Positions 25,877-34,911 are shown, counted from the stretch's first letter. The stretch: DNA of 64,000 nt from Leptolinea sp. HRD-7 (GCA_024363285.1 AP024710.1:2512001-2576000), one strand, 5' to 3'. The notes: generated by a model not told the origin, from the sequence alone. Made by a program: numbers and translations.

Positions 25877-27892
25877 ATGAAAGCATTGATTGATTTTGCC
25901 AGAAAAAATAAAAAAACTGTTCTTTTTATGCTTCTCTGGAGTACGGTCATTTTCTGGATCACAAAAGAAAAGATAACCGGGGCAATCCAACCCGGAAAAG
26001 GTTTTGCCGGCCGGAGTTTTTTAACCCAGTTCGCCATTTTGGTCTTTTTTTCTTTTCTATTTTTCTTTATTCTTTCCGCTCTTGTTGTTGTTTATACCCG
26101 GTACATCTCACCCATTCTTCCTGAAAGAATGAAATTATGCTTTCAACCGTTTTTTTTGAGTACAACAGGAAAAATTGCCACCCACCCCGTAACGCAATTG
26201 ACTTTAATGCTGTGGATTGTGGCGTTTTCTTATTTACACCGGGGATTTGATATTACCGATAACGGGTATTACCTGCTCATCTCACACCGGTATGAGGATG
26301 TCGCCTACGAGATCCGGCAGTTCGGGATATTTACCCGGTTGATCTATCTGGCGGTGGGAGAGTCTGCTGCCCGGATGCGCATCGCGGGGGCTGTGATGCT
26401 TATGGCCATTACCATGTTATGCGGTTGGTCAGTTGGTAAGTCATTTGGTGTAAAGAGTGTAGACCAAAAAGCGATGTTCATGGCCATTCCCACGATCACG
26501 GCTGTCCTGTTTTACCGTCAATGGCTGTCAACGCCCAATTACAACTGGTTGACCTTGCTTTCCGGTCTGCTTTTGTTGACGGGTTTCATGGTGCTTACTT
26601 ACCAGACAAAACGAAGTCATCTGGCGGGCGGAATCGTGATTGGTATCAGCGGATTTATTGCCTTTTTATCAAAACTTACTACCGCGGCATTCTTTGCAGG
26701 TATTTTCTTGTTAGTGATTCTTGTTGAGCGCAAAAAGATCCGTGAAGTAGTTCAAATATTTATTGGAGGATTGATTGGATTGCTGAGTGGGGTGGCGTTT
26801 ATTTATCTTAACGGGCAAAGCATCCAGTCGATTTACATCAAACTTACTCGCGGATATGAAGCTATCTCATTATTTGAGCATTCAATCGAATCCATATTTG
26901 ACCCCCTGTGGCTTTACATAAAACAGCTCACGCTGGGATACTGGTGGTTATGGCTCGGATATACCTTTCTCTTAGCCGCTGTCAGGTTTTATTTCAAGAA
27001 AATCAATAGAACCGTCAATGACGTTGAGTTCCGGATTCTTGCCGGTATCTGGCTGGGAGTCCTCTTTCTGGCCGGATTGTTCATTGAAACAGGTTACTGG
27101 GCCGGCCTTCTGTATGGTTTTACCCTGATCTTTTTGATCATTTCACGAGGCAAAGTATCGACTTCTGTAGAGACAGATACTGATCAGGGCAAGGCGATTT
27201 TGAGGTCTTTGTATGGTGTTCTGATCGCGTTCTCTATTGCTTTTGGCACCATCAATCAATATACATGGGTCTTCGCGAATATTATCTGTGTTTTTGTTCT
27301 GTCTCTTCTTTTTCTGGTTGAAGCCTTTCCCAATGTCATTCGAAGTTATACCCAAAAGGGACTGGTTATTCTTTTCCTGATCATTATTCCATATACGTTA
27401 TATATTGTCCCATTGAGCAGTAAACGTCCGGTGACGTACGGGCAGGACATCGAAGTAACGCGCATGGAAACGAAATCGTCCATTCGGTTGGGAAAGGAAG
27501 AGGTGATTACAAGCCCGAAGTATGCCTTGGCTTTTAAAACACTTCAAAACGACGCCATAGCCGATGGATTTGTGGAAGGAACACCGGTTATCGATCTGAC
27601 AGGCATGGCGCCGGGATTGGTTTACGTGCTTGATGGCCGGTCTCCGGTTTATCCATGGTATTCCGGAGGGTATCCGAATTCAACAAGATTTGTTCAGAAT
27701 ATCCTTAAAGATTGGACAAATGAGGATTTCGACAAAGCCTGGGTATTGACCTCTGAGAATAAGCGGCAGATTCCATCAACTTTAGTAACTGAGTGTGGGA
27801 AGAAATTTCCTGAAGAGTATAAAAAAGTCACCTCGGTAATAATTCCGACCAAAGACAATATTACCGTTGAGTTATGGAAACCGACCAATTAA
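25877..27892 (+). CDS. Multi-TM GT-C-like glycosyltransferase (putative)
   Basis: This 671-residue protein has about 12 membrane helices and a soluble C-terminal part of about 130 residues. After the third helix an extracellular loop reads RGFDITDNGYYLLISHRYED, which resembles the acidic first loop of GT-C transferases, where catalytic Asp residues sit. The C-terminal region has a Trp/Tyr-rich surface (VLDGRSPVYPWYSGG). GT-C enzymes use polyprenyl-phosphate sugars on the outer membrane face. The GT2 gene at 27949 encodes a polyprenol-phosphate sugar synthase type that could feed it. No closer family is recognised. A TATAAT at 25785-25790 may be the -10 box. Confidence 0.6.
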   Translation: MKALIDFARKNKKTVLFMLLWSTVIFWITKEKITGAIQPGKGFAGRSFLTQFAILVFFSFLFFFILSALVVVYTRYISPILPERMKLCFQPFFLSTTGKIATHPVTQLTLMLWIVAFSYLHRGFDITDNGYYLLISHRYEDVAYEIRQFGIFTRLIYLAVGESAARMRIAGAVMLMAITMLCGWSVGKSFGVKSVDQKAMFMAIPTITAVLFYRQWLSTPNYNWLTLLSGLLLLTGFMVLTYQTKRSHLAGGIVIGISGFIAFLSKLTTAAFFAGIFLLVILVERKKIREVVQIFIGGLIGLLSGVAFIYLNGQSIQSIYIKLTRGYEAISLFEHSIESIFDPLWLYIKQLTLGYWWLWLGYTFLLAAVRFYFKKINRTVNDVEFRILAGIWLGVLFLAGLFIETGYWAGLLYGFTLIFLIISRGKVSTSVETDTDQGKAILRSLYGVLIAFSIAFGTINQYTWVFANIICVFVLSLLFLVEAFPNVIRSYTQKGLVILFLIIIPYTLYIVPLSSKRPVTYGQDIEVTRMETKSSIRLGKEEVITSPKYALAFKTLQNDAIADGFVEGTPVIDLTGMAPGLVYVLDGRSPVYPWYSGGYPNSTRFVQNILKDWTNEDFDKAWVLTSENKRQIPSTLVTECGKKFPEEYKKVTSVIIPTKDNITVELWKPTN

Positions 27893-27903
27893 TAAAGAAA
27901 AAT

Positions 27904-27934
27904 ATCCTGCGAATGAAAACGCAGGATGTTTTTA
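27904..27934. terminator. Bidirectional intrinsic terminator
   Basis: ATCCTGCG (27904-27911) pairs with CGCAGGAT (27920-27927). GTTTTTAT follows on the plus strand, and an A-rich stretch on the other side gives T-rich sequence on the minus strand. It separates two convergent genes. Confidence 0.75.
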
Positions 27935-27948
27935 TCTTCGATAAATTG

Positions 27949-28665
27949 CTATTTTTCTTTACGATAATTTTTCGCGTCCAGCTTCAATTTGATCAGTGCG
28001 CTGGTATAGCTGAAGATCATTCTGAAAAACCGCGATTTACTGGTGCCGGATGTGCGTGAACGATAAAACGCCGGTATCTCAACCATCGTAAATCCTTCGA
28101 TCTGCGCGAAATGCAGCAACCGGAAGTAGTATTCTCCGTAGCCAAAGAAGATCAGGTCAAAGGGCAGGCGGCATAATTTCTCTTTATCCATCACATAATA
28201 ACCGCCCAAATTATCCTGAACCTGAGTGCGCAGGAATAACCGGATGAGCAGGTTATAGGAGTAGCTGGCCAGGTAATGGCGGATGCTTTGCATGCGTCCA
28301 CCGGCGGAAAACCGAGACGCGCTGACAATATCATAATATTTGCTGATGTGCAGCAATTTGGGGATTTCGACCGGGTCATGCGTCAGGTCGGTATCCATCA
28401 CGATGACCCTGGAACCGGAGGCTTTCTCAATGCCGGCACGGATCGATTTCGCGAAGCCGCGATCCGTAGTGCGCAAGATGGGGACTACTTTCGGGTCATT
28501 GCTGTACGTGTTCTTCACCAACTCATACGTTTTGTCAGGGCTGTTATCATCGACCACAATAATTTCATGGTCCCACCCATCAGGGATGTTTTCCTTGATT
28601 TCCTGGATCAACGTAAGGATATTGCCAGATTCATTGAATGTGGGAAGAACGATAGATACCAGCAT
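27949..28665 (-). CDS. GT2 polyprenol-monophosphate sugar synthase (DPM1-like)
   Basis: ATG 28665 gives 238 residues, overlaps the upstream stop by one base and has AAGGTGAG before it. The sequence has VSIVLPTFNESGNI, IIVVDDNSPDKT and the DxD motif in VIVMDTDLTHDP, all in DPM1/GtrB-type order. There is no C-terminal membrane pair, as in the soluble DPM1 form. The expected reaction is transfer of a hexose from GDP- or UDP-sugar to polyprenyl phosphate. It is the last gene of a six-gene operon and a likely donor supplier for GT-C enzymes such as the one at 25877. Confidence 0.85.
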   Translation of the reverse strand: MLVSIVLPTFNESGNILTLIQEIKENIPDGWDHEIIVVDDNSPDKTYELVKNTYSNDPKVVPILRTTDRGFAKSIRAGIEKASGSRVIVMDTDLTHDPVEIPKLLHISKYYDIVSASRFSAGGRMQSIRHYLASYSYNLLIRLFLRTQVQDNLGGYYVMDKEKLCRLPFDLIFFGYGEYYFRLLHFAQIEGFTMVEIPAFYRSRTSGTSKSRFFRMIFSYTSALIKLKLDAKNYRKEK

Positions 28666-29465
28666 CAACTCACCTTTTTGGCGGCAACAAAGACCAGACC
28701 GCCTTCTTCCGATTTGTGGCCATTTTCAAGGAATTTTTCAAACTGTTTAACAAACAGGCTCCAGAAAACCCTGCGCAATCCCGGGATTAGTACCCAGCGG
28801 TTCGTCAGGCGTTTCATGATAAACCCGAGAACTCCGAACGGCGCGAGAAAGTCATTGGTACGGCAGATGCGTTTCGGATCATATAGACGTGATTGGATAA
28901 CTTCAAACCCATGGGCACGCACGCGGTCTTCCCAGACATTGAGGGGGTAGAAATGATAATGTTTCCAGAACCGGCAATAGGCCGCGCGGAATTTTTCCGC
29001 CAGGGAATTCAGCCCAAGTGTTGTCAATACGCCGTTGACAACGCTGTATTGATCAAATTTATCAGAGGGAACGGTGAAATAAAAAGTGCCTCCCACCGGT
29101 AAAAGCCGTCTTACTTCTTCCAGAACAGGATCCAGATCGGGGATGTGTTCCAATACGCTGTTAGAAAAGACTGTGTTATAGGAAGCGTCCGGTTTGGGGA
29201 TATTGTTTCCGAAACATTCAATCAGTTCGTTATATCCGCCATATTCGCGGGCACGTTCCAATTCTCGGGGATTGGGATCAATGCCGGTATCAATTTTTTC
29301 ATCAAAGAGAATATGAGCGAAAATGCCTTCACCGCAACCCAGATCGAGAATAGGCCGTTCTAACGGAAGTTCTTGATAAATGGAGCATTCAAGATAGCGT
29401 TCAAAAGCCAGGGCAAGCGGGGCTTCGCTTATATAACGAAGAAGAATGTCGTTCTTGAATTTCAT
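28665..29465 (-). CDS. Class I SAM-dependent methyltransferase
   Basis: This 266-residue protein has SAM-binding motif I PILDLGCGEGIFAHIL, an acidic end of strand 2 (TGIDPNPRELERA) and motif IV-like YNTVFSNSVLEHIPDLDPVLEEV, typical of Methyltransf_11 enzymes. The C-terminal half is poorly conserved and probably binds the acceptor. Position in a sugar and glycan operon suggests methylation of a sugar or lipid-linked glycan. The ATG overlaps the aminotransferase stop in ATGA. Confidence 0.82.
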   Translation of the reverse strand: MKFKNDILLRYISEAPLALAFERYLECSIYQELPLERPILDLGCGEGIFAHILFDEKIDTGIDPNPRELERAREYGGYNELIECFGNNIPKPDASYNTVFSNSVLEHIPDLDPVLEEVRRLLPVGGTFYFTVPSDKFDQYSVVNGVLTTLGLNSLAEKFRAAYCRFWKHYHFYPLNVWEDRVRAHGFEVIQSRLYDPKRICRTNDFLAPFGVLGFIMKRLTNRWVLIPGLRRVFWSLFVKQFEKFLENGHKSEEGGLVFVAAKKVS

Positions 29466-30571
29466 TTTTTCAATCCAATCAATGTAGAGGATATATATTC
29501 GATCTGGTCATCCTTAAGGGTGGGGAAGGTAGGTAGACTGATGACCTGTTTGCTGACTTCTTCCGAAACGGGAATATTTGAAGCATCGGGATAAATATGC
29601 TTCATAAGACTGGCAGCGTAGAACCCCGGTCTTGTTTCGATGTTCTTCTCGCGCATTTGCTGCAATACGGTGTCTCTTCCCTGGGGGAAGGCAGCGGGGT
29701 CCAACCGCATGGCGACAGCCCAAGGAAGGGCGTCAACTTCGGTTGGGAACACCTGCAAATGGAGAAAATCCAGACCGGATAGGAGTTCGATATATTTCGA
29801 ACAAACCCGTTTGCGTTCGGATATTATGGTATCCAATTTTTCCATTTGAGCGACGCCCATGGCTGCCTGCAGGTTAGTGAGGCGAAAGTTCTGTCCGGGG
29901 AGTTCGTGCCAGTAGAATGTTTTACGCAGCATTCCATGACTGCGGTGCATCACCATTCTGTCGCGCAACGCTTCGTCATCAGTGGTGACCATGCCGCCTT
30001 CGCCGGTGGTGATCACCTTGGTTGCCTGGAAGCTGTAAGTACCGACCAATCCCATGGTTCCAGCCAGTTTGCCTTTGTAACGCGATGTGAAAGCTTCTGC
30101 GGTGTCTTCAATAACCGGGATGCCATATTTCTTGCCCAGTGAAAGGATGCTGTCCATGTCACACACATTGCCATACGTGTGGATGGGAACAATAGCCTTG
30201 GTATGTTTGGTAATGCACTTTTCGATCGATTCGGCGGTCACACACCAGGTATCGGGGTCAACATCCGCAAATACAGGCTGTGCGCCGATATTCAAGGCCA
30301 TGTTGGCTGCGGCCATAAACGCGAACCCGGGGACGATGATCTCGTCACCGGGACCTAATCCCAGCCCAAGATAGGCGAGATGGATTGCCGTGGTTCCATT
30401 GGACGTTGCCAGTGAGAAGCGGACATGGGAATATTCGGAGAAATCTTTCTCGAATTTTTCAACAAACGGGCCGCCGGATATCCAGGTGGATTCCAACGCC
30501 TCGGCGATATACTTGCCTTCATTTCCCCACAGATCAGGTTTTGCCCAGGGGATAAGCTCCATATCAGTCAT
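29462..30571 (-). CDS. DegT/DnrJ/EryC1/StrS-family sugar aminotransferase
   Basis: This 369-residue PLP enzyme has the internal aldimine Lys185 in GTYSFQATKVITTGEGG and a cofactor-binding Asp in VIEDTAEAFTS (156). The substrate-side motifs SNGTTAIHLAYLGLGLGPGDEIIVP are standard. AAAGGA precedes ATG 30571. Such enzymes transaminate keto-deoxy nucleotide sugars; the wording resembles GDP-perosamine synthase and ArnB-like groups. The keto-sugar source is not in this operon, but a 4,6-dehydratase lies at 13470. The Nudix and C-methyltransferase genes upstream also fit rare-sugar metabolism. Confidence 0.9.
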   Translation of the reverse strand: MTDMELIPWAKPDLWGNEGKYIAEALESTWISGGPFVEKFEKDFSEYSHVRFSLATSNGTTAIHLAYLGLGLGPGDEIIVPGFAFMAAANMALNIGAQPVFADVDPDTWCVTAESIEKCITKHTKAIVPIHTYGNVCDMDSILSLGKKYGIPVIEDTAEAFTSRYKGKLAGTMGLVGTYSFQATKVITTGEGGMVTTDDEALRDRMVMHRSHGMLRKTFYWHELPGQNFRLTNLQAAMGVAQMEKLDTIISERKRVCSKYIELLSGLDFLHLQVFPTEVDALPWAVAMRLDPAAFPQGRDTVLQQMREKNIETRPGFYAASLMKHIYPDASNIPVSEEVSKQVISLPTFPTLKDDQIEYISSTLIGLKK

Positions 30572-30591
30572 AAAATCCTTTCAGAAGACCA

Positions 30592-31227
30592 TTAGATTAA
30601 TGGTATTTCTTTTTGGTAATCCTGAAGAATCAGATCGTTGTGTCTGTGTTTGCCAACCGGTTTAAACCCGACATGTTGGTAAAAAGCGTTCGAATTCGGG
30701 TCTTCGCTATTAGTGGAGACAAAATAAAGACCTTTCACGCCCCATTCTTTTAATCCGTTTTCAAGAGCCTGTACCAGAGCTCTTCCAATTCCTTTTCCTT
30801 TTCCATCAGCAGAAATTGCTATTGAAAGGAGTTCGGGGTGGTGAAGCTGCTTTTCACCTGAAAGATCGTCACCATCATGATGACTTTGAAATGGGTACGC
30901 AATAATCACAGGAATCTTTTTTAATACATCTTTTCTAAAAATAGAGCGTAACACTTTCCACGACAACGAAAACCATGCTTGTTTAATAATCTGCCGGTAA
31001 CATTGACGAATATCGGCAGTTCCTGTAACAAAACCAACAGCCGTTCCATTTTCTTCCGCGATCCATACACCGCTTGATGGAACCTGCGACATATAAAAAT
31101 ATAACAATGCCAAAAAATCTTCACCTAATAACGGGAGAAATCCAAAATGAATTTCCTCTGTGTGAATTTGAGCAATTTTCTTAAAATAATGCTCTGAAGA
31201 TTTTCCATCAAGTTTTATTATATTCAT
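30592..31227 (-). CDS. GNAT-family N-acetyltransferase
   Basis: This 211-residue protein has the GNAT core: LLSIAISADGKGKGIGRALVQALENGL is motif A with the acetyl-CoA pyrophosphate loop, and LYFVSTNSEDPNSNAFYQHVGFKPVGK is motif B. The N-terminal half contains the substrate strands (GVWIAEENGTAVGFVTG). In this setting it may acetylate the amino group placed by the DegT enzyme encoded next. A role in protein or small-molecule acetylation cannot be excluded. Its start overlaps the Nudix stop in ATGA. Confidence 0.82.
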   Translation of the reverse strand: MNIIKLDGKSSEHYFKKIAQIHTEEIHFGFLPLLGEDFLALLYFYMSQVPSSGVWIAEENGTAVGFVTGTADIRQCYRQIIKQAWFSLSWKVLRSIFRKDVLKKIPVIIAYPFQSHHDGDDLSGEKQLHHPELLSIAISADGKGKGIGRALVQALENGLKEWGVKGLYFVSTNSEDPNSNAFYQHVGFKPVGKHRHNDLILQDYQKEIPLI

Positions 31228-31682
31228 AGCGGATTTGTTTTATCAACACTTGTGATATTCGATCGTACGAATTCGTGTAGGTCTTCTGTTATCCAGGCTT
31301 CTGGTTTTCGCCATTCCGCGAAATAGCTCTGGTCATCAACGGTAAAAGCCGTGTTATCTCCTACGTTGATAAGAAACAAGGTGGTAATTCCATGGCTAAT
31401 TTCATCTTCATCGGGTATTGGAAGAATCAGATCAAATGTGCCCATCTCTTTTACGGAAATCGCCTGCAACCCGCATTCTTCATGTAATTTCCTGCAGGCA
31501 GCCAGGTAACGTGTCTCTTTGAATAACACTCTACCTCCGGGAAACCACCACTGATCTTTCATGGGTTCATTTTTTCTTTTCACTAAAAGAACCCGGCCGG
31601 AATTATCGGTTATCAGAAGATCTACACAGGGAATTGGCATTACCCTGAGTATCTGGTCGTAAAGGTCTTTCTCTATGATCAT
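31224..31682 (-). CDS. Nudix hydrolase, GDP-mannose mannosyl hydrolase-like
   Basis: This 152-residue protein has a Nudix box from Gly50 to Leu72 (GRVLFKETRYLAACRKLHEE, then CGL). The REUxEE part reads RKLHEE, so the first Glu is replaced by Lys65, while Glu56, Glu68 and Glu69 remain. GDP-mannose mannosyl hydrolases (Gmm/NudD) also deviate at this place and share the preceding PMKDQWWFPGGRV context. Those enzymes hydrolyse GDP-sugars at C1 by inversion. The operon context of nucleotide-sugar genes supports this reading. Exact substrate is not assignable. Confidence 0.8.
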   Translation of the reverse strand: MIIEKDLYDQILRVMPIPCVDLLITDNSGRVLLVKRKNEPMKDQWWFPGGRVLFKETRYLAACRKLHEECGLQAISVKEMGTFDLILPIPDEDEISHGITTLFLINVGDNTAFTVDDQSYFAEWRKPEAWITEDLHEFVRSNITSVDKTNPL

Positions 31683-31688
31683 TGGAAC

Positions 31689-32951
31689 TCAGGAATAAAA
31701 TGTTGAAACTTCAATCCTCGGAAGCGGGAATACAAGTTTTCCACCGTTTTCCAGAAACGCTTTTTCACGTTCAATGATGCCTTTGCGGAAGTGCCATGGA
31801 AGCACAAAAAAGAAATCCGGCTTCATTTCACGGGCTTCCTTCTCAGAAATGATCGGAATTAATGTACCCGGGGTGAAACATCCAAATTTGTCGGTATTGA
31901 CTTCCGCGATGAAGGGGAGTTGTTCTTTACTGATCCCGCAGTATTGAAGGAGCACATTACCTTTGGTGGAAGCTCCATACCCGAGAACTTTTTGACCTTT
32001 GCGATGCGTAGTGGCAAAAAATTCTTCCAGGTCGGTTTTATGGGCGCTGACCCGTTGTGTGAATTCCTGATACGGTTTGTCGGTTGTCAGCCCCATATCC
32101 GTTTCTTCGGTAAATAGCATTTTCATCTCCAACTGGGCTTCTGGATAATGAGAATCCTTCTTGGCCAGAGACAGGCAAAAACTGCCACCATTCGTATCAT
32201 TTAGAGTGACGGAGATGATCTTGAACCCTACGCGATCCGCCATCCATTTGATCTGTTTCAATCCGTAATATTCCAGGTGTTCATGGCAGATCGTGTCATA
32301 CGCCGTCACATTGAGCATGGTCGGCATATAGCTTTGTTCCAGCACCCAGATACCTTCGTCGTCCAGGACGTCATAGACCTCGGAAACAAACTGCATTGGG
32401 GCTTCAAGATCGTAGAACATCGAAATCGATGTAACGACTTTCATTTTCTTCGATCCGAAGTTCTTTCGGATTTCTTCCGCGGAAAAGAAGGTAGGGATGA
32501 GGGTAATTCGTTTTTGATAGTATTCTTTGAACTTAATACCAGTCGGATCAATTCCGATCAGGTTTAACCCTTTGTCTTCTGGATAGAAAGAGAGAAGGGA
32601 GCCATCGTTACTACCGATATCCAATATGTAATCATCTTTTTTTAGATCTACGATTGACTCAATATTTCGAACGATTTCCCGCAAATGATACATCATGGAT
32701 TGGTTCAAACCAGAACGATATCCATAATCTTTGCCATACATTTCATTAAGGTTGAAGGAGTGACGTAATTGAAGTAATCCGCAGGCTGAGTTATTCCTCT
32801 CGTCATTACAACGAACAAGTTCCAGAGGACCTTCGGAAATCTTTTGGTCTATTGAGCGGGGGAAAATCCCCGTCAATGCCTGAACTCCAAGGTTAATTAC
32901 GGGCTTAAGGTCTTCTCCGCCGCAAATTCTGCAACGCTCAATTGCTTTCAT
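31689..32951 (-). CDS. Sugar C-methyltransferase-like protein (Methyltransf_13/14 architecture)
   Basis: This 420-residue protein starts with a zinc-binding region (CRICGGEDLKPVINLG, with later cysteines near CNDERNNSACG). A SAM-binding domain follows with YILDIGSNDGSLLSF and LIGIDPTG. CHEHLEYYGLKQI is the catalytic-region motif seen in NDP-hexose C-3 methyltransferases such as TylC3. The C-terminal third (GYGASTKGNVLLQYCGI) matches the Methyltransf_14 domain. It is the first gene of the six-gene reverse operon. It should methylate a keto-deoxy nucleotide sugar to give a branched sugar. Confidence 0.85.
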   Translation of the reverse strand: MKAIERCRICGGEDLKPVINLGVQALTGIFPRSIDQKISEGPLELVRCNDERNNSACGLLQLRHSFNLNEMYGKDYGYRSGLNQSMMYHLREIVRNIESIVDLKKDDYILDIGSNDGSLLSFYPEDKGLNLIGIDPTGIKFKEYYQKRITLIPTFFSAEEIRKNFGSKKMKVVTSISMFYDLEAPMQFVSEVYDVLDDEGIWVLEQSYMPTMLNVTAYDTICHEHLEYYGLKQIKWMADRVGFKIISVTLNDTNGGSFCLSLAKKDSHYPEAQLEMKMLFTEETDMGLTTDKPYQEFTQRVSAHKTDLEEFFATTHRKGQKVLGYGASTKGNVLLQYCGISKEQLPFIAEVNTDKFGCFTPGTLIPIISEKEAREMKPDFFFVLPWHFRKGIIEREKAFLENGGKLVFPLPRIEVSTFYS

Positions 32952-33292
32952 GTACCAGCCTCAGTTTGTATTGGTTTAGTTAATTGTGAAAACCGATGAC
33001 TCTAGAATCGCATGCCGAAACTATTTTTCATTTTTCTAACGCGAAATCTTATAGTAAGATTTCTAAAATTAACTCAATTATTATAATGGAAATGGATTAA
33101 AAAATAACAGGAATACAGAAAAAACTTATTAAGCATATTTGACTACACAATCAAACCTTCTTTTTTCACTTTTTTTTGATTGCCTAATGTTCTGTTATAT
33201 GCCATAATTTCAGCAATCAATCTCGAATTTTCTTATTTTTTTAGAAATAGTGGTTAAAATTTAATTCGACTGTTAAATTTATAGAGGTATGA
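32952..33292. promoter_or_regulatory. AT-rich divergent control region with a 21-bp palindrome
   Basis: This 341-bp stretch holds no credible gene. It is very AT-rich compared with its neighbours and separates the reverse sugar operon from the forward pentapeptide genes. GAAATCTTA-TAG-TAAGATTTC at 33043-33063 is a perfect palindrome with 9-bp arms. TATAAT follows at 33082-33087. AGAGGT precedes the ATG at 33293. It probably contains promoters in both directions, but I cannot place a convincing -35 box. Confidence 0.5.
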
Positions 33293-34030
33293 ATGGAATT
33301 TACCCGAGAACAAATCCTTGACCTCATCAATCAACCCGGGCCGGTACAGCTAGCGGGGAAAGATCTGGAAAACGCTGATTTGCAGGGGATAAATCTAAAA
33401 GGTGCCGTATTGCATGATGCCCGAATGTCAGGCATCAACCTGAGTAAGACCATATTAAGTGATGCTGATCTCAGGAATGCCAATTTGATAATGGCAAATC
33501 TAAAGGGAGCGATCTTGCAGAATGCCAACATGGTAGAAATCATGTTGATGGGTACATCTCTAAAAGACGCTTTTTTGTGGAACGCGAAACTTCAGGGAGC
33601 CAATCTGGATAACGCGGATTTTGAAAACGCCAACGCCGATAATTGTGATTTTCAGATCGCCAAAATGCGGTCATGCAACATGATCAATACCAGTTTGAGA
33701 AATGCCAATCTCTGGGGCGCAATTCTTCAGGCTTCTTACATGGAAAGATGTGACTTGTCAGGGGCCAATCTTCAGGCGGCTAATTTACGTAGCTGTTTTT
33801 TGATCTCTTCCATACTTGTCAAGGCAGATTTGAAAGGCGCGCGGTTAGTCAACGCAAACCTGGAAGGAGCTGACCTGAGTGGTGCAAATTTAAAAGGCGC
33901 ATATCTGGATGGAGCAAATCTTAAAAATGCCATTTTCACTGGAGCCAATCTGGATGGTGTTGAGTTCGCCGGGGCAATCATGCCTGACGGTTTGGAATTT
34001 GACCCCCAGAATCCGAAAAGGGGGTTGTAA
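33293..34030 (+). CDS. Pentapeptide-repeat protein (copy 1)
   Basis: This 245-residue protein consists almost wholly of A(D/N)LXX-type pentapeptides from about residue 20 to 230 (ADLRNANLIMANLKGAILQN and similar). This should form a right-handed quadrilateral beta-helix of about ten coils. The extreme C-terminus is MPDGLEFDPQNPKRGL. There is no signal peptide, so it is probably cytosolic. Some members mimic DNA and protect gyrase; most have no known role. AGAGGT lies 6 bases before the ATG. The next gene is a divergent paralogue with the same C-terminal cap. Confidence 0.88.
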   Translation: MEFTREQILDLINQPGPVQLAGKDLENADLQGINLKGAVLHDARMSGINLSKTILSDADLRNANLIMANLKGAILQNANMVEIMLMGTSLKDAFLWNAKLQGANLDNADFENANADNCDFQIAKMRSCNMINTSLRNANLWGAILQASYMERCDLSGANLQAANLRSCFLISSILVKADLKGARLVNANLEGADLSGANLKGAYLDGANLKNAIFTGANLDGVEFAGAIMPDGLEFDPQNPKRGL

Positions 34031-34201
34031 AATACCTTTTCCGTCTGAATTAAGAAGAGGATGGACATCATTTGGGATTTGTGTAATCCGGCAATTACCT
34101 CTTCGGAGATACTGATATAGAATTCTCGCATATATTCAGGTATTAAAGGTTTTGGATTCATTAATTTGTTTAACGCGTATACAGGAAAAGGATTCCTAAA
34201 T

Positions 34202-34906
34202 ATGGCTTCTGAACAATTGAACAAATCAGGTCCAATTCAGGCAAAGGGAAGTAACCTGTCAGGTTCAAATTTTAAAGGGCGCGATCTGACAAAATCAATT
34301 CTGGTGGATTGTGACTTAACTTTTGCCATTTTCCGCGACGCTGTTCTTTCAAAAGCCGATTTGACCAATTCAACATTCAACGATGCCATTTTTCAGGATG
34401 CCACTCTGATCGAGGCCTGTCTGAAGAACACTCACCTGATCGGGGCTTATATGTGGCGCGTAAATCTTCAGGGCAGTAATATGGAAAACGCCAATCTTGA
34501 AAGGGCATACCTTGAAAATTCTAACCTTCAGACTGTAAATTTCAAGGGCGGCATCCTCCGTGACGCGAAATTGAAAGAATCAAAATTATCCAATGCTATT
34601 CTTCAGGGTGCCAATCTGGATGGTGCTGACCTGACGAACTGCACACTTCAGACAGTTAACCTTCGGGATGCCAGTTTGAAGAAAGCTATATTAACCAATG
34701 TTGATCTGAAAGGCGCAAAACTAAATGACGCCGATTTTTATCAGGCTAACCTTGAGGGCGCGAACTTGAAAAATGCCCACCTGGAACGAGCCAATCTGGC
34801 GAAAGCTAATTTACGCAATGCTGATTTATCGGGCGCGAATCTCAACGAAGCCATTATGCCGGATGGTTTAGAATTTGACCCGCATAATCCATTGCGTGGT
34901 CTCTAA
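34202..34906 (+). CDS. Pentapeptide-repeat protein (copy 2)
   Basis: ATG 34202 has AAAAGGA upstream and gives 234 residues; an in-frame ATG at 34166 lacks a ribosome-binding site. The protein is again mostly A(D/N)LXX repeats, with a short N-terminal segment (KSGPIQAKGSNLSGSNFKG). The C-terminal cap MPDGLEFDPHNPLRGL is almost identical to that of the preceding protein, so the two arose by duplication. A 171-bp gap separates them, and they may have separate transcription. Function is unknown. Confidence 0.88.
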   Translation: MASEQLNKSGPIQAKGSNLSGSNFKGRDLTKSILVDCDLTFAIFRDAVLSKADLTNSTFNDAIFQDATLIEACLKNTHLIGAYMWRVNLQGSNMENANLERAYLENSNLQTVNFKGGILRDAKLKESKLSNAILQGANLDGADLTNCTLQTVNLRDASLKKAILTNVDLKGAKLNDADFYQANLEGANLKNAHLERANLAKANLRNADLSGANLNEAIMPDGLEFDPHNPLRGL

Positions 34907-34911
34907 AATAA

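Noticed and set aside
33293..34906. Apparent tandem DNA repeats across both pentapeptide genes
   Set aside because: The period of 15 bases is explained by the A(D/N)LXX protein repeat and the DNA copies are diverged.
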